Position numbers and translations under genes: made by a program. This document shows, one piece after another, positions 44,253-53,700 of a stretch of DNA of 64,000 nucleotides. Location: assembly GCA_015232315.1 (NCBI GenBank), contig JADFZZ010000008.1, positions 1 through 64,000 of the forward strand, in the 5' to 3' direction. The notes beneath the pieces are model-generated. The model saw only the letters and a list, made by a program, of their open reading frames with translations. It had not been told where the DNA came from and made no database searches. Origin of the DNA: SAR324 cluster bacterium. GTDB lineage: Bacteria > SAR324 > NAC60-12. How positions within the stretch are numbered: position 1 is the first letter of the stretch; every line of letters starts with the position of its first letter.

Positions 44253-44864
44253 CTATACGTTGTCCTCATTGTCTATATTTTCATGATAATAAATCCATCC
44301 TTTTTCTGTCAGGATTGCATGAACAGGAACATCATGTGTTTCCTGAACCAGATCAGACGTGAGCTGACAAGAAAAGCATATTCCGATTAATAATGCTGGA
44401 GTGGCCTTGAGAAAACGATCATAAAACCCTTTTCCATATCCCAGTCTGGCACCATTTTTTTCAGAAAAAGCAAGTCCCGGTATCAACACCCAATCAAAGA
44501 GCAATGGATTCATAGGGATTCTTTTTTCCACAGCAGGTTCCGCTATTCCATAGGGCCCTGTCACTACATCCTGCCAGTTTGTTAACAGGGAATGTTCTAA
44601 AGTCTGTTTGTCCTGAACACAAGGAACAACAACATTCTTGTTGAGATTCCATAAGGCTTCAACCACAGGGTGTGTGTCGGGTTCTTCAGGCAGGCTTAAA
44701 AAAGTGTGTATGGTCTGAATGGCAGGAAGGGTGGGGTCCTCCAGCAAAAACTGGAGAATACGTTCGGAGGCGTCTTTTCTGAATTCATCGGAAAGCTGAC
44801 TTCGTAGTTGTTTGAAATGTTGGCGCAGGGTCTTTTTATCTTTCTGATGAATTTCGGGCATCAT
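44253..44864 (-). CDS. 5-formyltetrahydrofolate cyclo-ligase
   Basis: A 203-residue enzyme converting 5-formyl-THF to 5,10-methenyl-THF with ATP. The family is clear from KKTLRQHFKQLRSQLS at the start, TFLSLPEEPDTHPVVEAL in the middle and the ATP-site signature LIPGLAFSEKNGARLGYGKGFYDRFL, quoted in part as GARLGYGKGFYDR. Length is normal. The start is ATGATG at 44864 with no clear ribosome site. It is 24 bp downstream of the lipoprotein gene and last in a three-gene operon (flavin reductase, lipoprotein, ligase). Confidence 0.95.
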   Translation of the reverse strand: MMPEIHQKDKKTLRQHFKQLRSQLSDEFRKDASERILQFLLEDPTLPAIQTIHTFLSLPEEPDTHPVVEALWNLNKNVVVPCVQDKQTLEHSLLTNWQDVVTGPYGIAEPAVEKRIPMNPLLFDWVLIPGLAFSEKNGARLGYGKGFYDRFLKATPALLIGICFSCQLTSDLVQETHDVPVHAILTEKGWIYYHENIDNEDNV

Positions 44865-44888
44865 AACAGTTTTACGCCGACTGTGATT

Positions 44889-45746
44889 TTATAATTCAGG
44901 ATCCGCAAACACAGCATCCCCTTTCACATAATTATTCTGACGATCTGGAGGAACCAGGCCCCAGGCAGTTTCATCCTCCACTTCCATGATCTCAATTTTT
45001 GCCAGGGGTAGAGAAGAATAGGATTCATTGAACTGGGTACTGCCATCTGAAAGGGTTTTCTGCTCCAGGACTCTCTTGAAAATGCTCAGTTTCCGGCCTT
45101 TTTTGATGCCGTTGTTTTTTCCAAGACTGACCTTGGCATAGGCTCGATGATTTCGTGTTTCCAGAACAAAACCTCTCAGGGGAAATGCCTGCTGAATTTT
45201 GGGTTTTAGCTCCAGCCAGGCTTGTTTTGATTGAGACATGGTGTAACTGAAAGTATCCTTGAAGGCCAGACGCTTCGGACTCACCTGATATATTTCCAGA
45301 TTCACATAGGTTCCCCAGTTTCCTTCTTCCAACTCCACAAGATTGGGAAGAATATTCACCAATGCCACATATTTTGCCTGAAGCATGGCCCCCATTTCAA
45401 CAGACACATCCGCAATTTCAGGTTTTTGTGAGCGGTATGTGTCCGAACTCAGTATGTTCTCAATCTGATACTCAGGCACAATACCCAGGGTTGTGTAAGT
45501 CTCAATAGAAGCCTGAATAAAACCAAGCGTTAAAGCCTTATGGTAACGTGTCAATTGGGGATGCACCCTGACCGCTGTGAACGCAATATAATTTTTAGGA
45601 GGATTCAAATCTTCAGGTGTTGGTGAATTTTCAGCAGATTGCTGATCTTCAGGGTAGAGGAGGGCCTGGTTGAAATTGATGGGAGCCTGGGCACATCCAG
45701 TCACAAACGCCATGATGATCAAAAAAGGTATCAAATAATTTTTCAT
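44889..45746 (-). CDS. Lipoprotein with CsgG-like and FlgT-C-like parts
   Basis: A 285-residue lipoprotein. The lipobox AFVTGC gives Cys18. The middle (about 75-185; SVEMGAMLQAKYVALVNILPN) resembles the alpha/beta fold of CsgG/FlgT-type envelope proteins that build assembly rings. The C-terminal part (AYAKVSLGKNNGIKKGRKLSIFKRV, quoted in part) resembles the FlgT C-terminal beta module. It has a good AGGGGG site before the ATG at 45746. It lies between a flavin reductase and a folate enzyme, so the operon gives no hint of role. Confidence 0.6.
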   Translation of the reverse strand: MKNYLIPFLIIMAFVTGCAQAPINFNQALLYPEDQQSAENSPTPEDLNPPKNYIAFTAVRVHPQLTRYHKALTLGFIQASIETYTTLGIVPEYQIENILSSDTYRSQKPEIADVSVEMGAMLQAKYVALVNILPNLVELEEGNWGTYVNLEIYQVSPKRLAFKDTFSYTMSQSKQAWLELKPKIQQAFPLRGFVLETRNHRAYAKVSLGKNNGIKKGRKLSIFKRVLEQKTLSDGSTQFNESYSSLPLAKIEIMEVEDETAWGLVPPDRQNNYVKGDAVFADPEL

Positions 45747-45761
45747 TTGCGGTCCCCCTCA

Positions 45762-46226
45762 TTAAATCGTGTGATATTTTCCGGAAAAGTACAGTAGCGG
45801 TTTGCCTTCGTTTTTTTTGAAATCAATAATTTCCCCAACAAAAATAATATGATCGCCGCCTTCATAATGAAAACGTACTTCGCAATCAAAATTTGCCAGA
45901 GATTCCATCAGTAAAGGCGCACCTGTCTTTAGAGAAAAACTATTCTCCAAGCCTGTTTCATGTTGTTTGGCAAAATTGTCTGAAACAGACTGCTGATGTT
46001 CATTCAGCACACTGATTCCAATTGCCGAAGCCTTGAGAAAAGCATCAAATACCCGTGATTTTTTATCGAGGCTGAATAACAGCAATGGCGGATCCAGCGA
46101 CACTGAACTGAAGGAATTGATGGTCAATCCCAGTTTTTTCCCGGTTTGAGTCTGGACGGTGACTACCGCAATCCCTGTGGCAAACTGGCCAAATGCCTGA
46201 CGTAATAATTTGGTATCAAAGTTCAT
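45762..46226 (-). CDS. Flavin reductase-domain protein
   Basis: A 154-residue FMN-binding split-barrel protein. The motifs FATGIAVVTVQTQ, LTINSFSSVSLDPPLLLFSL and the H-x-H/Y-x-x-G-DH ending (HYEGGDHIIFVGEI) mark the flavin reductase family that supplies reduced flavin to a monooxygenase, or acts as an NAD(P)H:flavin oxidoreductase. No monooxygenase gene is adjacent. ATG at 46226 follows AAGGA; the ATG at 46244 lacks a site. It starts the operon with the lipoprotein. Confidence 0.9.
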   Translation of the reverse strand: MNFDTKLLRQAFGQFATGIAVVTVQTQTGKKLGLTINSFSSVSLDPPLLLFSLDKKSRVFDAFLKASAIGISVLNEHQQSVSDNFAKQHETGLENSFSLKTGAPLLMESLANFDCEVRFHYEGGDHIIFVGEIIDFKKNEGKPLLYFSGKYHTI

Positions 46227-46315
46227 AATGTTTTTTTCCTTCATGAAGCAATTTCAAACACAAGTGTTTGCATTACTCGCACAGTTTCAGTGGTTCGGGA
46301 GCAGGTTGAGGCAAC

Positions 46316-46343
46316 GTAGAGACGTTGCCTGTAACGTCTCTAC
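46316..46343. repeat. GTAGAGACG palindrome, 11-bp arms
   Basis: GTAGAGACGTT (46316-46326) and AACGTCTCTAC (46333-46343) are perfect complements with a 6-bp loop. Fourth locus of the family; it lies between ahcY and the flavin reductase gene and lacks the right flank seen at 13742 and 21595. Confidence 0.85.
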
Positions 46344-46367
46344 GGGAGGGCAGGTCAGAAACCTGAA

Positions 46368-47663
46368 TTAATAGCGATAGTGATCTGGTTTGAAAGGTCC
46401 TTCTACAGGAATATTGAGGTAATCTGACTGTTTTTTCGTCAGTACATCCAGTTTCACACCAAGTTTTTTCAAGTGCAAACGAGCAACCTTCTCATCGAGA
46501 TGTTTAGGCAGCACATAGACTTTATTTTCCAGATTTTTGTAATTTTCCCAGATTGCAAGCTGAGCCATGACCTGATTACAAAAACTGTTTGACATCACAA
46601 ACGCTGGATGTCCCGTTGCGCACCCAAGATTCACGAGTCGTCCTTCAGCAAGAACAATCAGGCGTTTTCCGTTGGACCATGTGAACTGATCCACCTGAGG
46701 TTTGATGTTCATTTTTTTAATGGAAGGATCTTTTGCGATGGACGCAATATCAATTTCCAGATCGAAGTGGCCAATATTGCAGACAATCGCCTGATCCTTC
46801 ATCAAATCCAGATGTTTCCGGGTGATCACATCACAGCATCCGGACGCTGTTACAAAAATATCTCCCAGAGACGCTGCTTCATCCATGGTCAGAATCTGAT
46901 AGCCTTCCATAGCGGCCTGTAGTGCGCAGATGGGGTCAATTTCCGTGATGATCACACGGGCACCTTGTCCCCGAAGAGATTGCGCGCAACCTTTACCAAC
47001 ATCGCCATAACCAACGACTACGGCAACTTTGCCGGCAATCATGACATCCGTAGCCCGTTTGATTCCATCCAGCAAAGATTCCCGACAGCCATACAGGTTG
47101 TCAAATTTGCTTTTGGTCACAGAGTCATTGACGTTATAGGCAGGAATTTTCAATTCACCTTTTTCTGTCATTTGATATAACCTGTGAACACCTGTCGTCG
47201 TTTCTTCAGAAACACCACGAATGCCTTTGAGCATTTCAGGATATTTTTGATGAACATAAAGTGTCAGGTCACCGCCGTCATCCAGCAACATGTTTGGACT
47301 GCTGCCATCAGGCCATCTGATTGTTTGTTCAATACACCACCAGTACTCCTCTTCGGTTTCACCCTTCCATGCGAACACGGGAACTCCCGTTGTGGCAATC
47401 GCTGCGGCGGCTTCATCCTGGGTTGAAAAAATATTACAGGAAGACCAGCGAACTTCAGCCCCTAAGGTGGTCAGGGTTTCAATCAATACCGCTGTTTCAA
47501 CAGTCATGTGCAACGAACCAGCGATTTTTGCGCCTTTAAGCGGCTTGATAGTGCCAAATTCTTCCCTGAGAGCCATCAAACCCGGCATTTCTGTTTCAGC
47601 GATTGTGATTTTTTTCCGTCCCAGATCAGCCAGTGCAATGTCAGCGACTTTGTAATCAGACAT
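46368..47663 (-). CDS. ahcY: S-adenosylhomocysteine hydrolase
   Basis: Reversibly splits S-adenosylhomocysteine into adenosine and homocysteine with bound NAD. 431 residues, normal length. Visible: [12 protein letters not shown] with substrate residues, [22 protein letters not shown] with the active-site Lys/Asp, the NAD-binding [18 protein letters not shown], and the C-terminal PDHYRY tail that reaches into the neighbouring subunit. ATG at 47663 has TAAGGA upstream. It removes the product of methyltransferases such as the CheR of this window. No SAH riboswitch was recognised upstream. Confidence 0.97.
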   Translation of the reverse strand: MSDYKVADIALADLGRKKITIAETEMPGLMALREEFGTIKPLKGAKIAGSLHMTVETAVLIETLTTLGAEVRWSSCNIFSTQDEAAAAIATTGVPVFAWKGETEEEYWWCIEQTIRWPDGSSPNMLLDDGGDLTLYVHQKYPEMLKGIRGVSEETTTGVHRLYQMTEKGELKIPAYNVNDSVTKSKFDNLYGCRESLLDGIKRATDVMIAGKVAVVVGYGDVGKGCAQSLRGQGARVIITEIDPICALQAAMEGYQILTMDEAASLGDIFVTASGCCDVITRKHLDLMKDQAIVCNIGHFDLEIDIASIAKDPSIKKMNIKPQVDQFTWSNGKRLIVLAEGRLVNLGCATGHPAFVMSNSFCNQVMAQLAIWENYKNLENKVYVLPKHLDEKVARLHLKKLGVKLDVLTKKQSDYLNIPVEGPFKPDHYRY

Positions 47664-47958
47664 GTTATTCCTTAATTAATTGTTGTTAATTCAGAGACAA
47701 TGGAAAAGGATTCTCAGGTTTGGATAGCCCCTTACCTGAAACCCAAATCCACTGGAATTCTCCGGATTCTGTTGGAAGGCGGTTACTTTCTCAGATGATT
47801 TAACAATTTTCAAGAACCGAATGATTACTGCTGTCATTCTTGTTCAATTGTTCAGGTGCGCTAACCTGAATGGGGCAGCAAGATGGAAGCGTGAAAAAAG
47901 ACAGCCCTTCAGTGCCCGCTTATTGCATTGACGGTCAGAGTAAAAATGGTTTATCCTT
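47664..47958. other. Leader/intergenic region upstream of ahcY
   Basis: About 295 bp without a gene. It holds a perfect palindrome TTCAGGT-GCGCTA-ACCTGAA (47851-47870) and a second spaced pair of the same half-site, CAGGT...ACCTG (47716-47739). These may be operator sites for ahcY or a terminator for the HD gene. Confidence 0.5.
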
Positions 47959-48513
47959 TCAGGGGAAGACTCGAAAAATTTCATTGTTGAGCCGATGAAA
48001 TAATTCGGCGAAGGATGAACGCTCCAACCGAACCGATAAGGTCTGCCGGAGATTGTGATAATACCAGTGTTGTTGGTCATAAGGTCGATTGAACACATCC
48101 CAGAATGAATTGCCCTGAAACTCCTGCTCCTCGGCAAGTGAGAGCATGTTATCAAGTTTATCAGCGCAAATAATGCATAGAGATTCGAGGGGGAGAGTGG
48201 CGATGGCTTCAAGGGTATGGCGTTTCCGGTCTTCCCAGGAAAGCGTTTTATCCGGTTCGGAAACCTCACGAACCATTTGCGCGACAGGGACGCCAAAGCG
48301 TTGTTCGATCTCGCTCAGAGTGAACGGGGTATCTTCCACCACATCATGCAGAATGCCGGCTACAACAACATCTTCCGGCAACTGATAACGAATCAGCCAG
48401 TGCCCGACTCTCAACGGGTGCAGAATATAAGGCGAGGGCAGGGTTTTTCGAAATTGCCCCCGATGGGCTCGGGTGGCAAATTCAACAGCGTCAAACAGTT
48501 TTTCTGAAGTCAT
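47959..48513 (-). CDS. HD-domain hydrolase of the (p)ppGpp hydrolase (MESH1/SpoT-like) type
   Basis: A 184-residue single-domain protein. It has the SpoT/MESH1 order: AHRGQFRK, then YILHPLRVG with His, GILHDVVEDT with the HD pair and ED, RFGVPVAQMVREVSEPDK, and CADKLDNM near the end. Such free-standing enzymes hydrolyse (p)ppGpp or related nucleotides with Mn2+. Synthetase and TGS/ACT domains are absent. ATG at 48513 gives a normal start; a GTG at 48525 is possible. It is divergent from the LtaS-like gene, the two starts only about 20 bp apart. Confidence 0.85.
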   Translation of the reverse strand: MTSEKLFDAVEFATRAHRGQFRKTLPSPYILHPLRVGHWLIRYQLPEDVVVAGILHDVVEDTPFTLSEIEQRFGVPVAQMVREVSEPDKTLSWEDRKRHTLEAIATLPLESLCIICADKLDNMLSLAEEQEFQGNSFWDVFNRPYDQQHWYYHNLRQTLSVRLERSSFAELFHRLNNEIFRVFP

Positions 48514-48533
48514 TGTTTTTCTCACAAGGAATT

Positions 48534-50513
48534 ATGCCCGTTTCATGGTCCATAGCCCTGTTCAGGTTCAATACAGTAGTCAGGGAATATCTTGCCGCAT
48601 GGCTGAGTCTCATGCTTTTTTTAACAGCACAGCGACTGATTTTTTTTATGGGTAACTTTCCTTATGATCTGTTTGAAAAAGTAACACCAGTTGAAATTTT
48701 CGGGAGCCTGATAATGGGGATGCGCATGGACTCCATGGTGGTGACCATCCTCACCATGCCCTTATTGCTGGCGCTGATTCCATTTATTCCCTTGCCGCTG
48801 TTTCCGCGGTTATCCTGGCAGAAATTGATTCACCGCTATACCGTGTTTGGCAGTATTGTTCTGCTGAGCCTGTTTCTTACGGAATATTCGTCATGGCAAA
48901 TCAATCAGCAACGTTTCGGGAAGACTTTTCTCGAATCATGGTCTGATCCTGTTTATCAGCACTATCTATTTGATTTGCTGACAGGCCGCATTACTTTTTG
49001 GGTAATCCTCTTCTCTGTTGTGGCCGGATGCCTGCTTTCAATATTCTTGCAAAGAATTATTTCAGGAAAGCTCCCGGTTCTCGAGCATATCGAATTTTTT
49101 CAAAGACCTCGAGGAATTATCCTGTGGCTTCTGCTATGGTTGCTTGCGCTGAGAGGCACCACGGGAATTCCCTTGCCCATACAGTATGAACTGGAAATGC
49201 TTTCACCCAATCCATATCTGGCAAATATGCAGACCAATTCCGGATTCAATCTTTACATGAGCTGGAAAGAAACATTTGAAAAAACGAATAAACAGATTGA
49301 AAAAGTGAAACAGGACACTCTCCCCAGAAAACTGCAATCGCTCCAACTTTATGTGGGAACAAACCCGCATCGGATCATTGAAACCAAAGGGCAATCCATC
49401 GGGGTTCGCTACAACACACTGCCGTTAAGAACAGCTCTGCTCAAAGCACTTCCGAAGCATGTCTTCATGATCACCCTGCCGAATACCCAGGAATGGATGT
49501 GGAACTCTGAAAAATTCAATGGATTTCCACAACTATCACAGGTTCGTGGATCGTCCAATGTGCTCAGTTTTTCTTCTTTTTTTCCCAATGACAGGGACAG
49601 TCTTTACAACATTCTTACCATGATCCACGGCATTCCATTGCCCGAATATTATCCCTTATCCCGATTGAATGAATATGCGGATTGGCAGAATTATCAAACA
49701 TTGCCGCTTCTGATGAAACAACGTGGCTATCTCACACGTTTTGTCTATGGGGGTGCCCTGCATCATCAAATTCTGGACGCCTTTGCCAGAAATACAGGTT
49801 TTGATGAAGTGCTCACAATGTCACCTCAGGATCATTCTGCTTCTAACGGGGTTGAACCCGGTCTGCCCCTGATGGAATCGTTATCCGATACGATCAAAAG
49901 CAACGACATGCCCTCCTTTAATTTGATTATTCCTGATATAAATTTTTCCCGACAACGCCTCAAGTCTTCGGTCAACGTCAACAGAACACCGGATTTTCCC
50001 TATCCGGAAAGCTGGTATCAGACAATGGATCAACAGTTGAGTCAGTGGTATCACCAAATGAATGCGCTCAGACAAGACACCATGTTTGTGTTTATTTCTG
50101 ATGGAGGTAGCCCGCTTCAATGGACGCCTGAACATCGGGAAACCTATGCCTCCATGAAAATACCGTTCTGGATTCAGACATCGCTCTTAAGATATGGTTC
50201 CCGTACTTTTGAGTTTTCCGGAACAAATCTGGATATTTTACCAACACTGGTATCGCTGCTGTTTGATCAGGAAACAACCATTTCAAGTTGGGGTTATTCG
50301 CTCCTGGAACGTCCTGATCGTATCAATATTTTCAGCCGTATGTTGTCTTGCGTCAATCAGATGTGTGTTGTTCAGAAACAGCCCTTTTCACTGTCAGGCA
50401 AGGATACTCTGACACTATGCCTGACACCTGTATGTCAGGATCAGGCCAAGGTACTTCAGCATCAAACCAGAAGTTTATTCAACTCAGGGCTTTTTCTGCT
50501 TCATGCCCCTTGA
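48534..50513 (+). CDS. LtaS-like membrane protein with a degenerate active site
   Basis: A 659-residue protein with about five N-terminal membrane helices (to about residue 208) and a periplasmic alkaline-phosphatase/sulfatase-fold domain like lipoteichoic-acid synthase-type phosphoglycerol transferases. The fold is seen in LSFSSFFPNDRDSLYNILTMIHGIP, in QRGYLTRFVYGG and in DTMFVFISDGGSP. Yet the nucleophile Thr position is not Thr (NDRD at about 352-355), the metal-binding Asp-His is Asp523-Gly524, and the first acidic ligand region reads TLPNTQE. It is likely catalytically dead. ATG at 48534 has AAGGA three bases upstream; TTG at 48513 is the alternative. Confidence 0.75.
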   Translation: MPVSWSIALFRFNTVVREYLAAWLSLMLFLTAQRLIFFMGNFPYDLFEKVTPVEIFGSLIMGMRMDSMVVTILTMPLLLALIPFIPLPLFPRLSWQKLIHRYTVFGSIVLLSLFLTEYSSWQINQQRFGKTFLESWSDPVYQHYLFDLLTGRITFWVILFSVVAGCLLSIFLQRIISGKLPVLEHIEFFQRPRGIILWLLLWLLALRGTTGIPLPIQYELEMLSPNPYLANMQTNSGFNLYMSWKETFEKTNKQIEKVKQDTLPRKLQSLQLYVGTNPHRIIETKGQSIGVRYNTLPLRTALLKALPKHVFMITLPNTQEWMWNSEKFNGFPQLSQVRGSSNVLSFSSFFPNDRDSLYNILTMIHGIPLPEYYPLSRLNEYADWQNYQTLPLLMKQRGYLTRFVYGGALHHQILDAFARNTGFDEVLTMSPQDHSASNGVEPGLPLMESLSDTIKSNDMPSFNLIIPDINFSRQRLKSSVNVNRTPDFPYPESWYQTMDQQLSQWYHQMNALRQDTMFVFISDGGSPLQWTPEHRETYASMKIPFWIQTSLLRYGSRTFEFSGTNLDILPTLVSLLFDQETTISSWGYSLLERPDRINIFSRMLSCVNQMCVVQKQPFSLSGKDTLTLCLTPVCQDQAKVLQHQTRSLFNSGLFLLHAP

Positions 50514-50558
50514 TTTGACTGAGAAATTCAGACAAACATAAAACATATCTCAGCAAAT

Positions 50559-50745
50559 TTTCGAGCTGTGCAAGTACTTTTTTAGCCACGAAGTACACGA
50601 AGAACACAAAGTAAAAAAGGGAATATGTACCGGAAAACTTGAAAATCAGGGTTTCACCGAGGACTTCATTTATATAAAAAACCTTTTTTTCGTGTTCTTG
50701 GCGTTCTTGGTGGCTCATTTTCAAACCACCTGCACAGGTGGCAAA
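50559..50745. repeat. Long inverted-repeat element (AGCCAC...GTGGCT)
   Basis: AGCCACGAAGTACACGAAG (from 50584) pairs with 50692-50715 at 20 of 24 positions. The outer flanks CTGTGCAAGT (50566) and CACCTGCACAGGTGG (near 50730) extend the inverted symmetry. The left outer end matches 778-799. I see no gene in 50514-50791 and this element fills most of it. Confidence 0.8.
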
Positions 50746-50791
50746 TTTTTGAAACCAGCAATCACACATAAAATTCATTCTACTAAAAATT

Positions 50792-53700
50792 ATGGTTACT
50801 GAATCATCACTGGAACACTTGGGATTCCGTGTTTTATCTGTCTTGTGGGAAGGCCAGTTCACCACCGTTTTTCATGCGAGAGATGAACGTGAAGGCTCCT
50901 CCGGACAAACTGTGGTCATTAAAATCGCGGAACTCTCTTACAATGATTCCTATGGTTCAGACATCATCAGACATGAAGCGGAAATGCTTTCCAATTTTAA
51001 GCATGACGCCATTGTCACCCCCATTGAATTTCTGGAAAAATCACCGTATGTCGCTTTGATTTTTGATTATTTTCGTGGGAAATCACTCCGTGAGGCACTT
51101 TCAAAACTGGGGCGGTATGACGATGTTGACGCTTTTTATCAGGTTGCGACTCAACTCCTGAAGGGACTGTCTCAGGCTCATCATCAACAATTCCTGCATC
51201 TTGATATCAAACCTGAAAATATTCTGTTTGAAGATGAAAATTATTCACGGGCCCGTCTTGCGGATTGGGGCATCGCGACCCCCTATCAGGAAAACATGGT
51301 GTCAGGCGCAGGCTTCACCATGGAATATGCTTCGCCAGAGCAAACGGGTTTCCTGAAACGATCGCTGGATTACACAACGGATATCTATTCGCTGGGTGTC
51401 ACTTTCTATGAAATGCTGGTCGGCAACAACCCCTTCAAAATGGAAAGTGATCTCGGCACAATCCATCGCCATGTTTCCTACACGCCGCCATCGCTGTTGG
51501 AAGTCAGGGGAAATATTCCGCCGATGCTCGATCTCCTGATTTTTAAAATGCTGGAAAAAGAAACAACCCGGCGATATCAATCCTGTGACGCTATTTTGCA
51601 TGACCTGTCCAAACTCAGAAAAAATCCTGAAGAGACCTTTGAATTGGGTGAATTGGATCAGGCCCGCATTCTCAAATATCCTTCACAACTGGCAGGTCGT
51701 CAGTTGCTTATGGAAAAACTCCTTTCCCTTTTTTCCACAAATGCGCCCAGTCCCAGACTGATCGCCTTTGCCGGAGAATCAGGTATGGGGAAAAGCTCTG
51801 TTACAGAGTGGCTTGCACAGCAGATTAATAAAAATTCCGGATTTATTCTCAAAATTGAATTTCCGGAAAATGAAAGACTGGCACCATTTTACGGTTTTCT
51901 TCAAATCGCTGAAAAATGGCTGGAGCATGCACTGGAGAAGGGACCCGAATATCTTGAAAACATGGCTCAACGTTTGAAAATGAACCTCGGACCCGATCTG
52001 GGCGTTCTTATTCAGGCATATCCCGCATTTCAGAAAATGTTCACTGGCCCTGTTTCCCCGATTGTCACGTTGCCACCAGAGCAGGAACGATTCAGGGTTC
52101 TCAAGGTCTGGAATCTTTTTTTGAGTTCGCTGTCCACCCGGGAAGCGCAAATTGTGCTATGGTTTGAAAATCTGAATCTGGCCGACGTGTCCACGTTGGA
52201 GACCCTGTTTGATGTGCTTCAGAGCCATGATTCGCCAATCCTTGAACGGCCCTGCATCCTGGCAACCCTTGGCTCACAGTTGCCGACTCCTGAGGTTTTG
52301 GCATCATGGTGGCCACAGTATGTTGACAGTCCGGACTCACACATCATGGTTCAGATGCTCGAACCGCTGGATAACAAGGTGATCTCACAAATCATTGAAG
52401 ATGCCGCTGTTTTTAGTCCGTCTGATTTGCAGGCACTCAAGGAAAAACTCATACCGCTGTCGAGGGGCAATCCTCTGTTCATCAAAATTTTGCTGGAACG
52501 GATGCTGAAGGAACGAATTCTTTCCTTCGATCTGGCCACGCAGTCCTGGACATTGAATAGTGACAAATTGCGGCATTTCTCTGTTCCTGAAAATCTTCTG
52601 GGTACCCTGGTATCCCACCTTGAAGAACTGGAAATGAAAGACCGCGACATTCTTGGCATGTGCGCCCTGTGGCGGATCCCCTTTACTGCTGAAGATATTG
52701 CTGAGGTTTTTCTGCTTGATGTGAGTGAGGTCCTCCATGCTATTTCTGAAGGTCAGTACTATCAAATTCTGGCGTCAGAACAACATCTGTTTCAGTTCGC
52801 GCACCAAAATGTACGCCAGTCCTTGATTCAATCATTGCCAGAGCCCAAGACACGTCAATGGAATATGCTGATTGTTCGTCACTGCTGGAGTCAACCGGAT
52901 AATATGGATCCCTACCTGATCATTCATTATCTGGAAAAAGCGGATACGTCACAACTGCCCGGTGACAAAGTGATTCAAAGTTATCTGCATGCCGGTGACA
53001 AAGCTTCGGGCATGTATGCCAACGCGGAAGCCCTCCGTTTTTATCAAACCGCCTGGACGCTGTTGCAGGAAGGCTCGACAGCAGAAAACGATCCCGCCAT
53101 TGTTAAATCATTGTTGCTGAATATGGCGGAAATGGAAGTGCGCCTCAAATTGCCTGAAAACGCACAGATTCATTATGAAGAATTACTGAAAACATCTACT
53201 GATTCCATGGAACAGGCCAGTTGGTTTGCCAGACTTTCCTTTGGCTACCTGATTGCCAACAATGCGGCGACCGCCGCTGAATTTGCCAAAAAAGCCATCC
53301 GGAGTTACGGGGTATTTTTCCCTTCTCCCAAATGGATTATTCCAGCACTGATTGTGGAAGTACTCCGTTTTATCGTGGTGAATGTTTTTTTACCACGGTC
53401 TCTCCGGCTCAAAATGAAAAAGAAACGCCGGGAACATCTGCTGAAAGTCTGTGACAATTCCAGTGATTTCATCATGCCAATCTATTTTGTGGACGTCATT
53501 CAGTGTGTTTATTTTATCATAAAGCTGATGAATCTGGCGGCCTTTTTACCGGATGGAAAAGAACGAGCCAAAGCGTTGGGGTATTCCGTCTCCATTCTGA
53601 GTGCGATGGGGTTGTTGGAAAAAGGTCTCAAGTTGGTGGATTGGTGTGCGGAATTCATGCGGTCTGCCGATGAAACCAGCAATTATCTACTTTACAGGAG

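Noticed and set aside
47664-47958. SAH or SAM riboswitch upstream of ahcY
   Set aside because: I found palindromes but not the conserved core of any SAH/SAM class; a covariance-model search would be decisive.
47844-48296. 150-codon minus-strand open frame
   Set aside because: It overlaps the HD-domain gene in another frame; the HD frame carries the clear motifs, so this is a shadow.
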